Source of the DNA: Pardosa pseudoannulata
Lineage: Eukaryota; Arthropoda; Arachnida; Araneae; Lycosidae
Reading direction: 5' to 3'
Assembly (NCBI GenBank): GCA_032207245.1
Contig: CM063502.1
Location: forward strand, 135,227,573-135,291,572
Length of the DNA: 64,000 nt
Shown here: positions 44,232 through 54,670 of the stretch, piece after piece
Layout of the letters: every line of letters starts with the position of its first letter
Position numbering within the stretch: the stretch's first letter is position 1
Translations under genes and position numbers: made by a program
The notes under the pieces: generated by a model
What the model saw: only the letters and a program-made list of their open reading frames with translations
The model's database searches: none
Told to the model about the DNA's origin: nothing

Positions 44232-44365
44232 GTACTGCTCTTCTGTAATGGAGTGTACGGGTTCGAATCTCGCTGCAAGCATGGATGCTCGGAATCCTCT
44301 TTAAGTTGTAGGTCTCGTTAGACCCCGTGTGGCTAAAAAGTAAATCGCAGTGCACCAAACCAAAT
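44232..44365 (+). mobile_element. SINE family A, diverged
   Basis: GGTACTGCTCTTCTGTAATG, GGGTTCGAATCTCGCTG, GGAATCCTCTTTAAGTTGTA, GGTCTCGTTAGACCCCGTG and AAAAGTAAATCGCAGTGCACC then AAACCAAATT in family order. Confidence 0.7.
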
Positions 44366-44911
44366 TATTTTGAGTAAATTTTTGAATAATAAAATTTTAT
44401 TTTATTTTATTTATTTTTTAACCACAATACGAATAGCAATAAATTTCAATAGAATAAATTTCTAATTTAATATTACTTATTTTATTTAATTTTAGGTCTT
44501 CATCTTTATAATTTTTTTATTACAAGGAACATCCAAAGCTACTAAAAAGTTTTACTCTATTATTGAAGCTTATTTTTCCCTTTTACTTTTTGATGGATTA
44601 TTTAGTGACATGGAGTGCTTATCTCGAAGATCACATCTCTCGGAAACAAGTCTGCACTTGATCATACAACTGATAAAAAGAAGAAAAAACGAAAAAGGCA
44701 ATCTTAAAACTTTTTTCATTAACAACTCCCATTTGATTCATAGGTTACTTCAACTTTAGGTCTACTTTTTTTTACTGGAAATTGATGGGCGTGAGAGAAA
44801 TGAAATGTCTCACCCTGTAAATTGCCGGAAATATGATAGTGTTTCGCATTATTCATTTAACACAGTTACCACAGTAAAATTTTTCTACACCATTATGAAT
44901 TATCTTCTGTA

Positions 44912-44985
44912 TTAACACATTGTGTGCGGGTACATTCCGCAGCGGAATTGTACCAGGAGCGGGCGTTTTGCGAGTAAATTTAGTT
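44912..44985. mobile_element. Possible piggyBac-type terminus
   Basis: TTAACACATTGTGTGCGGG, followed by GTACATTCCGCAGCGGAATTG then TAC (near-perfect inverted repeat) and CAGGAGCGGGCGTTTTG, is GC-rich and starts at TTAA, as piggyBac-like ends do. No second end or transposase found. Confidence 0.3.
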
Positions 44986-45282
44986 ATTCAATTAAATTTA
45001 GTTATTGTTTTTTCGCTGAGAATTATTTGGTACACGTTTAATAATTTGTTTATCTTCACACTCCTCTAAAGTCTCCCGATACTGTGACGGCAGTTTAGAA
45101 TCACATTGATTTAATTTAGTCAAACCGTGTGGTTATGTATAAAAAACAAACACACAAACCAAGAAACTTCTTAATTTTCAAAGATATATAACTTAAACAC
45201 TAGATATTTATTAGTCTGTGAAATAGAATAATATACTTTTATAAAAAGAATTTGTTGTTAATATCAGTGATAAAATTTTCAT

Positions 45283-46356
45283 TGCAACAAAAAATAATCG
45301 ATTAAATTTAAAACTATCACATATATACTTAATCTATTATTTATGCCAAATATAAAAGAAAAGTATGCCTCTCGTAGGTCAGCGCAGCTTTGTAGCTGTT
45401 ACTGATTGCTTTAGTGGCGACGGTCTTCAGTAGTTTGCTGCTGTATGGGCGGAATGCCTGGGTCAGCGTGGTGAAATTCTCTTACGTAATATCTAAGTTC
45501 CGTGATAAAACGTATAAAAATAATGCAGACGATATTTAAATAATTTAAAATAACAAATGATTAAATGAGATGGTTAAAGGAATAAAGTCCTAATGCTAGA
45601 AAAAAATGTTATTTTTACCTATTTATTACGCTAAAAATTTAATAGCCTGCTCTTAACCGGGGAAAATAGGGTTTTAAATAAACGCTTGAAAAGGGGTGTA
45701 TTTCAAACGTTTTAAAGGCTTGCTTTGAATTTTGCTAACCCTAGCCATTCATCAAGAATCCAATATGGACACTGGACACTGGAATACTGGCTTTTCACCT
45801 ACGAATTAATATGAGCTTTGATAAGTGAACCAATTTACATTCATTATTGGCTGATGAATAGGTATAATTTTATACATACTACAAAAAACAACAATAGAGC
45901 AAAGGAAGGGGAAGAGAGAGAAAAGAGAAAAAAGAAAACACAATCAACAGAAGATTTACAATATTACAATTTTATACGAGGAGATATATCTTCTTTAGCC
46001 CTTTATAATTATTTTTAAATTTTTTTTTCCCACTCAGTACTCTTTGACAAAAGGAAATACATAATAATAGTACACAATAAGAACATTATTTTAAAAATAC
46101 ATAAGACGCTGAAAGTAAGGTCAGCAACATTATAAACAGTAGGTAAGAGTACTGAGAGTTTTATTTTTTATTTTATTCTTTTTTATATATAGATTTTTTT
46201 TATTTATTTATTTTTTAATTTTTTTTATTTTATTTTAATAAAATTTATTTATTTTTTTTTTTTTATTTTTTTTTTAAATATGGATTTCCCTATCCATTCC
46301 AGATCCAACCGCTTCATAAATTCGAGGACAGACGAACAGATAACTTAGGCTATTAT
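45283..46356 (-). mobile_element. Helitron-like element, copy 1
   Basis: Shares with 54780-55322 the series AATAATCGATTAAA, CAGACGATATTTAAATAATT, AATGATTAAATGAGAT.GTT, TTGAATTTTGCTAACCCTA, AACCGCTTCATAAATTCGAG and AACTTAGGCTATTATTA. The last is the presumed 5' end on the minus strand. Internal GC-rich part 45370-45470 is unique to this copy. Broken by an insertion (45770-46276). Confidence 0.5.
45770..46276. mobile_element. Insertion of about 507 bp with 8-bp direct repeats
   Basis: Interrupts the Helitron-like copy between AATATGGA (45762-45769) and AATATGGA (46277-46284). In the paralog near 55245 the sequence runs straight through CCAATATGGATG. The inserted part begins CACTGGACACTGGAATACTG and ends in a long T/TTTA-rich run. 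Family unknown; 8-bp duplication fits several DNA transposon groups or a retroposon. Confidence 0.5.
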
Positions 46357-46380
46357 TATATATAAAATATTTGAAGAATT

Positions 46381-46960
46381 TCCAATAAATGTTCAGTGAG
46401 ATTAAAGTCAGGTGATTAAGAAAGAAATTTCATAAAATTTGGCATGTTATATAGTAACTAAATTCAAGTACTTAATGCAGTTTGCTTAGAATCATAATCA
46501 TGCATGAATATATAATCATCATTCAAGCTTATTATTGTCTTACAAGAACGTATTTTTTTTTAAATATGAATATAAATCTGATAATTAATCATAATGACAT
46601 GAAAGATGACTAAATTGCAAACACCTGAAGCACTTGTGAATCTCCAAACTAGCACGTTCGCCCTTCAATGCCTATCTGTAGTAAATTTCTTGGTTAACAA
46701 CCAAGAAATTTACTACAACTCTATGTTTCATTTCTCCACCCCATTCATCTGCTTGGTGATCCAAAAATTTGAAATTTACTTGCATCTAATAAGGTTTTTC
46801 CAGAACTATAAGCTTTTATTCACGAATTGCTTGGTGAAAGATAATCCTAACTTTCAACTGTTTTTGTACATAAAATATTTTCTCCATAACACGACCACGA
46901 AAGCTTTGTTTCATACACGCGTTTCAAACTGTACTAACGATTACTGATACTTCTGTAGTT
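46381..46960 (-). pseudogene. Tc1-like transposase fossil
   Basis: Minus strand: GLSFTKQFVN near 46850, LLDASKFQIFGSPSR near 46775 (for SDESKFxLFGSDGR), YIFMHDYDSKQTALST near 46510 (for FxFQQDNDPKHTA), and SPDFNLTEHLL near 46390 (for SPDLNPIEHLW). Many stops and frameshifts. A perfect hairpin (46677-46717) lies inside. Confidence 0.7.
46677..46717. repeat. Perfect 19-bp inverted repeat, 3-nt loop
   Basis: TGTAGTAAATTTCTTGGTT, loop AAC, then the exact complement AACCAAGAAATTTACTACA. It lies within the decayed Tc1 frame and is not explained by it; perfect arms suggest a recent origin (for example template switching). Confidence 0.9.
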
Positions 46961-48409
46961 TTGCAATTCTGCGGCAAGCGTAGGAGTACTTACTTTCGAA
47001 ATTATCGTTGAAAAGTGTTAAAAAAAATTGTCTGTGTGTAGATGGCAGTACAGAGGATTTCTCAGATCGATTCGTGTTTCACATTGTTCTTGAACCAATA
47101 AACATTTGCATGTTAGTTTTCATGGTATATATTGGTCTACTGTTTACCATTAATATTTAATGGCACAGTTTTCTGATTTTACAAAGTTTTTTAAATTAGT
47201 TTCTTTCATAAATATCCATTGCCTTACTCATACGACAAATCTTTGATATTTACTTTTCCTATACCATTTAAGAATTAAACCAAAATATTCTATATAACAA
47301 AATCAGTGGAATCATTAATTAGAGAAAATTTAAACAACACGTTTACAAAAAATTATAAAAAAATTGCATTTATTTCAGTGCATGAATACTTCATGCAAAA
47401 TTTAAAATCGCCTAGATTTATTAATGTCCTTTTATTCAAAATATTTATTTTTCATTTTCTTTCAATGCAGTCGTCTTCAGAAAAGAGTTTTCTAGCTGTG
47501 CATGAACTATTAAATAAAAATTGTAGTATTCCCTGAAAAACTCGAAGTTATCTCGAAGTTCTCCTTATTTTATCTCGTCTGTAAGAATACTTTCTACACT
47601 TGTATAATCTCAAACATGTATTTTTCCCGTACATTAGAAAGCTTAAACAGTGGATTTTGACTCGCCTATTTAAATGAGCCGAGCAGTCTCGAACATAGCT
47701 ACTGGATGTGAAATTGTTGTGTGCTCATGTTGAAACAAGACCTTACCATTCTGTAATGTACAGCCGTATCAGGCAGCATCATTTTGAAGAGATGCATCCC
47801 AGTGAAAATCTATCACATGAAACAGGGTACATGCTATTAAATTCACTTACAGAAAATTTTCACTGTAGATCCGTTTTAAGCTAAACTTTTTCCTTTTTAA
47901 TATGTGCTGAGGAATAATTTGAAACTCAGAGATTAAAACAAATATTTTGAACATTTATTTTGCTATAATTTGCTATAAAGATAAATTAAATACAGCCTAA
48001 AAGTAGGGTTATACTATTGCTTATTAATATTATACATTGAAATTGAAACATAAGCCAAAAAACATTTTTTTTTTTTAAATTTTGCGAAGAAGGTGAGACT
48101 GACTAAATTCTGACTAATGTGCCCGGTTTTAAAAAAGTTGAAAAAAATTTCCCATAAAATACCTGATGCACCAGAAGTGCATAGAGTTTTGTTAGTTTCA
48201 TTGCAGCTACCTGAGAGGGCAGCTTATGGAATGTTTCATGATCTTGTCGATTGTTTAGTAGCAAATAAGTACATAGGAACAAATTATATCGTTGAAAGCC
48301 ATTATTTCTTTTATCCAAACTCGAAGATACCACTCCTAGTCATATCACCATTAAACTCCATTTTTGTGCTTCGAGAACATGTGACGCACATAAAAACGGA
48401 GGTGTAACG
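46961..48409. other. Mostly AT-rich stretch without recognised genes
   Basis: A 96-codon plus-strand frame at 48117-48407 (starting MCPVLKKLKK) overlaps a 76-codon minus frame; I recognise neither, and composition does not favour coding. Confidence 0.35.
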
Positions 48410-48890
48410 AATTCTATGATCGCCTGCAAAAGCCATAACGCAGAGTGGTAACTGCCTTAGCACTGCGATCTCGACACCCATAAATGTAACTCATTCCCCC
48501 TGCGATGTTCGTTCGTCAACCTTAGCGAATTCGACACTTCCCGACTCGGTCCTTTAGTTGTCCAAGTGATTAGTGTTGACCCTCGTTGGCCCGGACACAT
48601 TTCATGGGGAAAGGTTCTACATTTGCCCGACCTGTCAATTATGCCTGTGTCTCGGAATCAAATGGGTTGGGAAATGGGAAGATATGTGGAACGAGGTTGT
48701 TGGCTATGGTATTCCAAGTAGCATATGTCGGGGAGGGGAAGAGAACTGGGACCCCTTCACAAAAACTCGGATGGAATTTTTTGGGTGTAGATTTTCAGAT
48801 ACACTAATCGTAGGGAAAAACTCGGGTTACTTGCTAATAGTGCTTAAAGTCAATATGTAGTCTGACTGCTTAAATGACATAATGTCTTTT
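48410..48890. other. GC-rich island of unknown origin
   Basis: CATAACGCAGAGTGG, CTGCGATGTTCGTTCG, CTCGTTGGCCCGGACAC, GGTCGGGGAGGGGAAGAG: clearly different base composition from its flanks. Plus-strand frames of 95 (48573-48860) and 73 codons (48586-48807) overlap each other in different phases; neither shows a known domain. Could be an exon, a decayed element or unique regulatory DNA. Confidence 0.3.
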
Positions 48891-48926
48891 ACATACTGAG
48901 AGCATGCTATCACTAGCTGGTCTAAG

Positions 48927-49080
<154 letters not shown>

Positions 49081-49087
49081 GTATATC

Positions 49088-49270
49088 GGACATATCTAAG
49101 AGCATGTCAACGTGAGGACCGGGTGGTATTTTCTTACTCTGATGTAAGTCTGCGAAATGCAGCTCCTTAACTATTTCTAATTGGTTTCTTATGGCGTCCC
49201 CACATTTAACCGCCTGATGCAGCATCCTCTCTGCATCATGGTCCATCAAGGTCCTGCATGTACCAACACT
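49088..49270 (-). other. Open, GC-balanced segment between (TA)n tracts; possible exon
   Basis: The minus strand is open for about 60 codons in one frame, reading CRTLMDHDAERMLHQAVKCG, then [20 protein letters not shown] and [17 protein letters not shown]. Amino-acid use looks protein-like. Acceptor-like TGGTACATGCAG|G is near 49252-49262; donor-like TCAGA|GTAAGA near 49139-49150. Both are weak evidence. I do not recognise the family; a transposon-derived fragment is equally possible. Confidence 0.25.
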
Positions 49271-49290
49271 TACGTTATATTTGAAACTAA

Positions 49291-49293
<3 letters not shown>

Positions 49294-49357
<64 letters not shown>
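49294..49357. repeat. (TA)n tract, about 64 bp
   Basis: Uninterrupted TA repeat. Confidence 0.95.
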
Positions 49358-49359
<2 letters not shown>

Positions 49360-49692
49360 TGGTCAGCGTTAAGACGAATGGAAAACAGTCTTTCTTGATA
49401 ATAATAAGTTTATTAAATCATGGTTTCTTCTAAAAGCAAAACCTGCGCCTCTTTCATTGTTCTTGGCGGAGACACGCGTAGAGTGTGCTCACATTTCCAT
49501 GTCCACGCGCTGACTGAAACTTATTTGTTTGCAAGCTCATCAAATAGTTCAAAAATTCTTCCACCTGACCGGATTATCCTAAAAGCTTAAGTGAGTGTGG
49601 GCCTTTTTCATTTCTTTTATTATTATAAAAGAGTTCCCTTTGTAAAATCGCTTATAACTCACGTAATTTCTAATTACCCCTTTTTTTAGACA

Positions 49693-49822
<130 letters not shown>

Positions 49823-51106
49823 GTAAAATTGATCTTTACTTATTTGTTTTGTTTAACGGAAGAGTTATGGTAAATATTTTTGTCCCACGAGAGCTATGAA
49901 AATCCATATCAAAATCCTAATAAAATACAGCACCTTATACGATATTACTTTTTGGATTATTGTTATTATTATTGTTATTAAGCGTGAGAGAAAAATAAAT
50001 AACAAAATGTTTTTTGTGCAAGGGCATAAGATGTGCAACTGTCATATTAATACTTTTTAATTTAAAAATATAACTAATAAAATGCTACTCAGTTGGTTTG
50101 ATGTAACAATCAAAACAAGGAAACTAATAAGCGAAGCAAGACAAACAATAACAAACAATGTGAATAAAGGTTTGTTCATTAATCTAGAGCAGTGATTCTC
50201 AAAGAGTGTGCTCAAGCGCACTAGAATACAGTTTCGGGTGTTATTCTAGAGAAATATGTATCCAAGAATAAAAATAAATATAGTTACTCTACCACTTCAT
50301 TAGTGTTATACCGCTCTTTTTATCAACAGACCGTTATTACGCTAATCAACAGTGGTTTTGTAAAGGGCAGCCATGTACTGGACACCAATTAGGCTGTAGT
50401 TAATTTTTGTAAATACACGTTGTTTGTACGATTCTATATGCTTTACTCGTACGTCGAACCTTTTAGAGATAAAGTCGTTTCTCTCTATGTAAAAAACCTT
50501 GATTTGGCATTCACTATATATATGCGTGTGTCTGTGTGTTTGTGTGTAATCCAGTAATTATATAACTGCTGGACACATTTAAAATTATAGGCCCTATTCT
50601 TTTTACTTTTCCGGGCTACTGGGCAAGGAGAAGCCTCAGCATACTAGATTATTTAAGTAAAATTGCAGTCGAGCCATTTCTGTAAAAAGAACAGGCACAG
50701 TTCGTAGAGAAGCTTAAACTTTGTTTATTAACTGCTGAAACTGAGATCTTTGCCAGTCAACGACAGACAAGAGAATGACACGAAAGACACTTTGCTCGAA
50801 CAGAGATGCACCCAGACAGACCGAAGACAGATAGAATTTTCCCAAGGGACAAGAAACTTAGTCAGCGAATTTAACTGTTAGATCAGGAGAAAAGCTGAGC
50901 CATTTGCCGGCGACAGCTGGAAAACATGTTGAATGGACAGAAAATTTACATCTATTGGACAGAAAGCTTTGGGAAATGTATTGGAAGAATTTTAAGTCGA
51001 AGACACTCCTTTGATTAAGACATTTTGAGGCTGGGAAAATAGATTTTAAGGAAATAGAATGGGAGAGAGGGTTTTTTTAAGGAAATCTTAAAGAGAAATA
51101 ATTTTG

Positions 51107-51108
<2 letters not shown>
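49823..51108. other. Stretch with a possible hAT end, otherwise unassigned
   Basis: CAGTGATTCTCAAAGAGTGT at 50193 resembles a hAT-type terminal repeat, but no partner end was found. 50640-51080 is moderately GC-rich (GATGCACCCAGACAGACCGA, TTTGCCGGCGACAGCTGG) and unrecognised; it might be a decayed retroelement or a transcribed non-coding region. Confidence 0.3.

Positions 51109-51192
<84 letters not shown>
51109..51192. repeat. (TA)n tract, about 84 bp
   Basis: Uninterrupted AT repeat. Confidence 0.95.
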
Positions 51193-51195
<3 letters not shown>

Positions 51196-51939
51196 AGATA
51201 TTAGGTCACAAATATTAACAATTCAATATTTCTATTTCACTAAAATCTTTAACTATGGTTAAAAAAGAAAATTCAAAAATGTTTTTACTGTCCATTCTCC
51301 TATAATGAATATAAATAGTCCTACAATATAAAGTACACTAATCACTAATAATAAGCATAAACCTACATTTAAAACAAACAAAATTGCATTGTATTAATAT
51401 TTGAAATAATTCAAATGTATTTCTCCCTTTGAAATTTATCAGCTACTTTCCGTACAGTATATAAAATGTAGGTTATATAAAATTAATATATTTGACAATT
51501 TACTATATTTTAATTCTGTATTTAGAACAACTATTATTATTTAAGACATATTGTACTAGAAAACAAATAGTTTTACTATTGTGACAAACTTATTTTCATA
51601 ATTTTCAGGAATTTTTGTGATAAAAACTAATATTGCAAGATCTCAAATGTATTATAGAAGTAAAAGTGGACTTGTTTTGAGTGAAAGGAATAAGCATGAA
51701 GCATTATCAATGAAGCTACTTTTGAAAAAATAAAAAGTTAATAAATTTTAAAATAATTAACATTTTACCTCGAAATATTAACTACTTTTTCATAAATATA
51801 TTGAACAGACTAAGTCTTCATATAGGTAATAAAATTTAAATGAGTTAGTTTTGAAATTCCATTGTAAATATAATGTACTTTTCAAATTTTGTTAGACAGT
51901 GGTCAAAATCACGGTGATGAAGCAAATCATGCTTGGGTT
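51193..51939. other. AT-rich stretch
   Basis: No gene or element recognised. Confidence 0.4.
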
Positions 51940-52420
51940 GCTTCAATTAAATGAAATCTAGCCAAAGTTTTATTGCACATTAGTATGTCAACAAACAGTC
52001 AAACAAAAACCGCCCACACACAAACAACACAGAAACCGCCGAAATACCACCCAGACCTAAATGAGTCAGCTTATATTAACTTATCTAACTTGAAACCGTA
52101 ATAGCTCCCCGGTCCCCGGTTCCACAATATCGCCCCGATGTTTTTGTGTATACGCTACTGATACCATTCCTTGTACACCCAATCCTCTGATGGCACAACA
52201 CTTGACATCACTTTTGACATCGGCAGCGCCGAAAAAGGGGAGCAGGGTGCAGGGGAAAATTGAATCTGATTCGATAAAAGAGCGGTTGTGAATTATCTAA
52301 GGCCTATCAACCCTCCCCTGATGTAATACAAACCCGTTTCAATTGATAAGCTATAGAGGGTGAAAATGGACCCACAGGAGTGCTAAAAAAGGGGGGAAGG
52401 CCTGTTGCGCGGAACAGAAA
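51940..52420. other. GC-rich, apparently single-copy island
   Basis: AAAACCGCCCACACACAAAC, AGCTCCCCGGTCCCCGG, ATCGGCAGCGCCGAAAAAG, GGCCTATCAACCCTCCCC and TTCAATTGATAAGCTATAGA. No open frame. Looks more like regulatory or promoter-type DNA than repeat; strand and role unknown. Confidence 0.3.
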
Positions 52421-52614
52421 GGTTTTGATATTTATTGATTTTAAACCTCAATTTTTATCTAATTGGAATTTATTAATTTTATTATTTGAAACTATCCCCG
52501 TATGGCGTAAGCTGGGTCGGGTGTATAAGTTACTTATTATTTGAAACTGTATTTACCATCTGCCACATTACTGAGAAGCAGTAGTCCCGTACATCGTTTA
52601 CAATTCAAAAGTTA

Positions 52615-53015
52615 TTAGATTCTATAAAATAAAACGTTCAGCTAAATTTAGAATACAATTTTTCCTAGATCATTAAAAAAGGTCTAACTTTATAAAAATT
52701 ATTTAATTTTGTTATACGAAGAAATTCTATTTTACGGAATATAAAATATACACACCAAATGAGAACCACATACCCGAATAAGTTTTGACATTTTTAAATT
52801 ACAAAGTAATATTTTATATCAAATAGAAGCTAATTATCGTTTTCATTCAGTAAAATTTTATTTTATTTATACGAGCGATATATTTTAGTTTTTAGCATAA
52901 AAAAGGATGTTCAAATTTCAGTTTCTTAGATTATTTTTTTAAAGTTTAAAGTGACAGATGCGTTAAAAGTTTTAGGTTTGCAAAATATAAAGCATATTAA
53001 ATTCAGTTTGATGCT
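52615..53015 (+). repeat. Left arm of a long inverted duplication
   Basis: Reverse complement of 56590-56729 plus 57675-57985: AAAACGTTCAGCTAAATTTA, TTTTTCCTAGATCATTAAAA, AATTTTGTTATACGAAGAAA, ACATACCCGAATAAGTTTTG, TTACAAAGTAATATTTT, ATAGAAGCTAATTATCGTTT, TTAGCATAAAAAAGGAT, CATATTAAATTCAGTTTGAT all recur inverted. It has the uninterrupted site (TTTTTAGCATAAAA) where the right arm has a hAT element. Confidence 0.9.
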
Positions 53016-53142
53016 AATTTTTGTTTGTATTTCTTAGTGTTAAATTGTTAAGGCCGGAAACATAACCATCAGTTCCTATAAAAATTAACGTTAAATTAAG
53101 GGGACATAGTAACAAAACTTAAGCATGCCTCATGTTCATGCC

Positions 53143-53258
53143 GAACGCTGGCCGATTGGTTAGAGCGCTGATTGTTCGGCTTTAAGCAGTAGGTCCCGGT
53201 CACATTAGCCCTAGTGTTGGGGACTGTAGTGCTCCAATGCAAACCAAACCAAACATAA
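53143..53258 (+). mobile_element. SINE family A with internal deletion
   Basis: Head CGAACGCTGGCCGATTGGTT then AGAGCGCTG jumps directly to GTTCGGCTTTAAGCAGTAGG, losing the B box. Then TCCCGGTCACATTAGCCC, CTGTAGTGCTCC and a CCAAACCAAAC tail. Preceded by GCCTCATGTTCA (53127-53138), which recurs at 54317-54328. Confidence 0.8.
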
Positions 53259-53807
53259 ACTATGCAAAGCGGGTTCTAGTAGTTTCTCCACCCAGTACAA
53301 AATTGTAAAATGCCTCCCCTCCCCCACGTTCAAATCTACACTTTGGAAGTTTAGTTAAATCGGATTAAAAAATTATATTAAAACTGTTATTTTTCCATGA
53401 TTTTATATATTAAAGAACTTTATTTTATCAAATATTTTATACAAATGTTTTTCTTATAAAGCAAATTCAAGCTAAATGCTGGACTAAAAATTTACCGTCT
53501 CGAACAAGGGTTCAATTTGTCCGGACCTAGGGCCAGTCCTGCGTTTGGATCCAAAGAGTTAAGCGTTGGAGTAGTATCAATTTGAAAATCTTCAATTTTA
53601 TGTACATAACAGAAAATTTAAATCTGATAAAAGAGAAATTTCCGAGCCTCAAAATAAGAAATCTACTGAGGTGTTCCTAAAAAATATGCTTTAAAATTTA
53701 AAAAAAAATCTAAATATTGTACCACATAAAAATTATACTAATTGTAAATATCGTACTAAATATCATACCACATCATGCTATAATAAAAGAAGAGACTTTA
53801 CATACTA

Positions 53808-53985
53808 GGTTGGTTTGCTTGGAGCACTAAGGTCTCTGTTTTGCTACACGAAGGCTTATAAGACAAGGACTTAAATTGCTTATAGCAGATTCTGAACGTC
53901 TACGAACATCCATGCTAGCAGTGGGTGCCAAAAACACGCACTTTGGTACCGAAGCGCAGCTGCCTAACCATTCGGCCATCGTTCG
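53808..53985 (-). mobile_element. SINE family A
   Basis: Plus strand: GGTTGGTTTGCTTGGAGCAC (tail complement), GCAGATTCTGAACGTCTACG, AACATCCATGCTAGCAGTGG, GGTACCGAAGCGCAGC and CTAACCATTCGGCCATCGTT (head). Nearly full length. Confidence 0.85.
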
Positions 53986-54001
53986 CTCTGTTGCACTCCA
54001 G

Positions 54002-54173
54002 TTTTTTTGGAGCGCTACTGTCTACTTTTTGCAAGACAAGGGTTAATGACACCCGGACCTACTGCTTAAAGCCGATTCCGAAAGGCTACGAACATCCATG
54101 CCTTAGTGGGATTCGAACCCACGAACTCTGATACCGAAGGCTAGCACCCTAACCAATCGGCTATCGTTCGGCG
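54002..54173 (-). mobile_element. SINE family A, well preserved
   Basis: Plus strand: TTTGGAGCGCTACTGTCTAC, GACCTACTGCTTAAAGCCGA, GGATTCGAACCCACGAACTC (B box complement), CACCCTAACCAATCGGCTAT then CGTTCGGCG. Directly follows the previous copy in the same orientation. Confidence 0.9.
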
Positions 54174-54252
54174 CATTCCACAAAGAAAAATAAAAGTAAT
54201 GGTAATGATGGCATGTCAATGACCTTCGCTAACGAATATAAGAGAAGATATT

Positions 54253-54316
54253 TAGCCCTCATTAGCCCTCGTGTGCAAAACAGTAGACCGTAGCGCTCCA
54301 AACCAAACCAAACCAA
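54253..54316 (+). mobile_element. SINE family A, 5'-truncated
   Basis: CATTAGCCCTCGTGTGCAAA, ACAGTAGACCGTAGCGCTCC and a (CCAAA)3 tail, directly followed by GCCTCATGTTCA, the direct repeat also present at 53127. Confidence 0.85.
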
Positions 54317-54670
54317 AGCCTCATGTTCAATCTTTTATACAAAACAAGACCATTTTGATTTATAGAATACCTTTCACACAGATTTTATCAAAAGAATTTC
54401 CGAAAACTGTGAAAAGAAAAATGCCGTTATAGTAAAATTATCCATTTATCCGATACAAAACGTTTTAAATAATAATAGTTGTTTTAAACACAGAATTGGC
54501 AGATTGTGAATTTTTTAATATATTAATTGTATATAACTTTCCTTTTATATGCTATAAGGAAAATAGTTGATAAATTCTGAAGAGATTTAACAGTTAAAAA
54601 TGTATTTAAAATGCTTAATATTAATAAAATGCATTTTTTTCGAATGCTTACTTATGATTATTATTAGTTA

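Noticed and set aside
48117..48407. 96-codon plus-strand frame as a host gene
   Set aside because: No recognisable domain, a competing frame on the other strand, no splice or promoter support.
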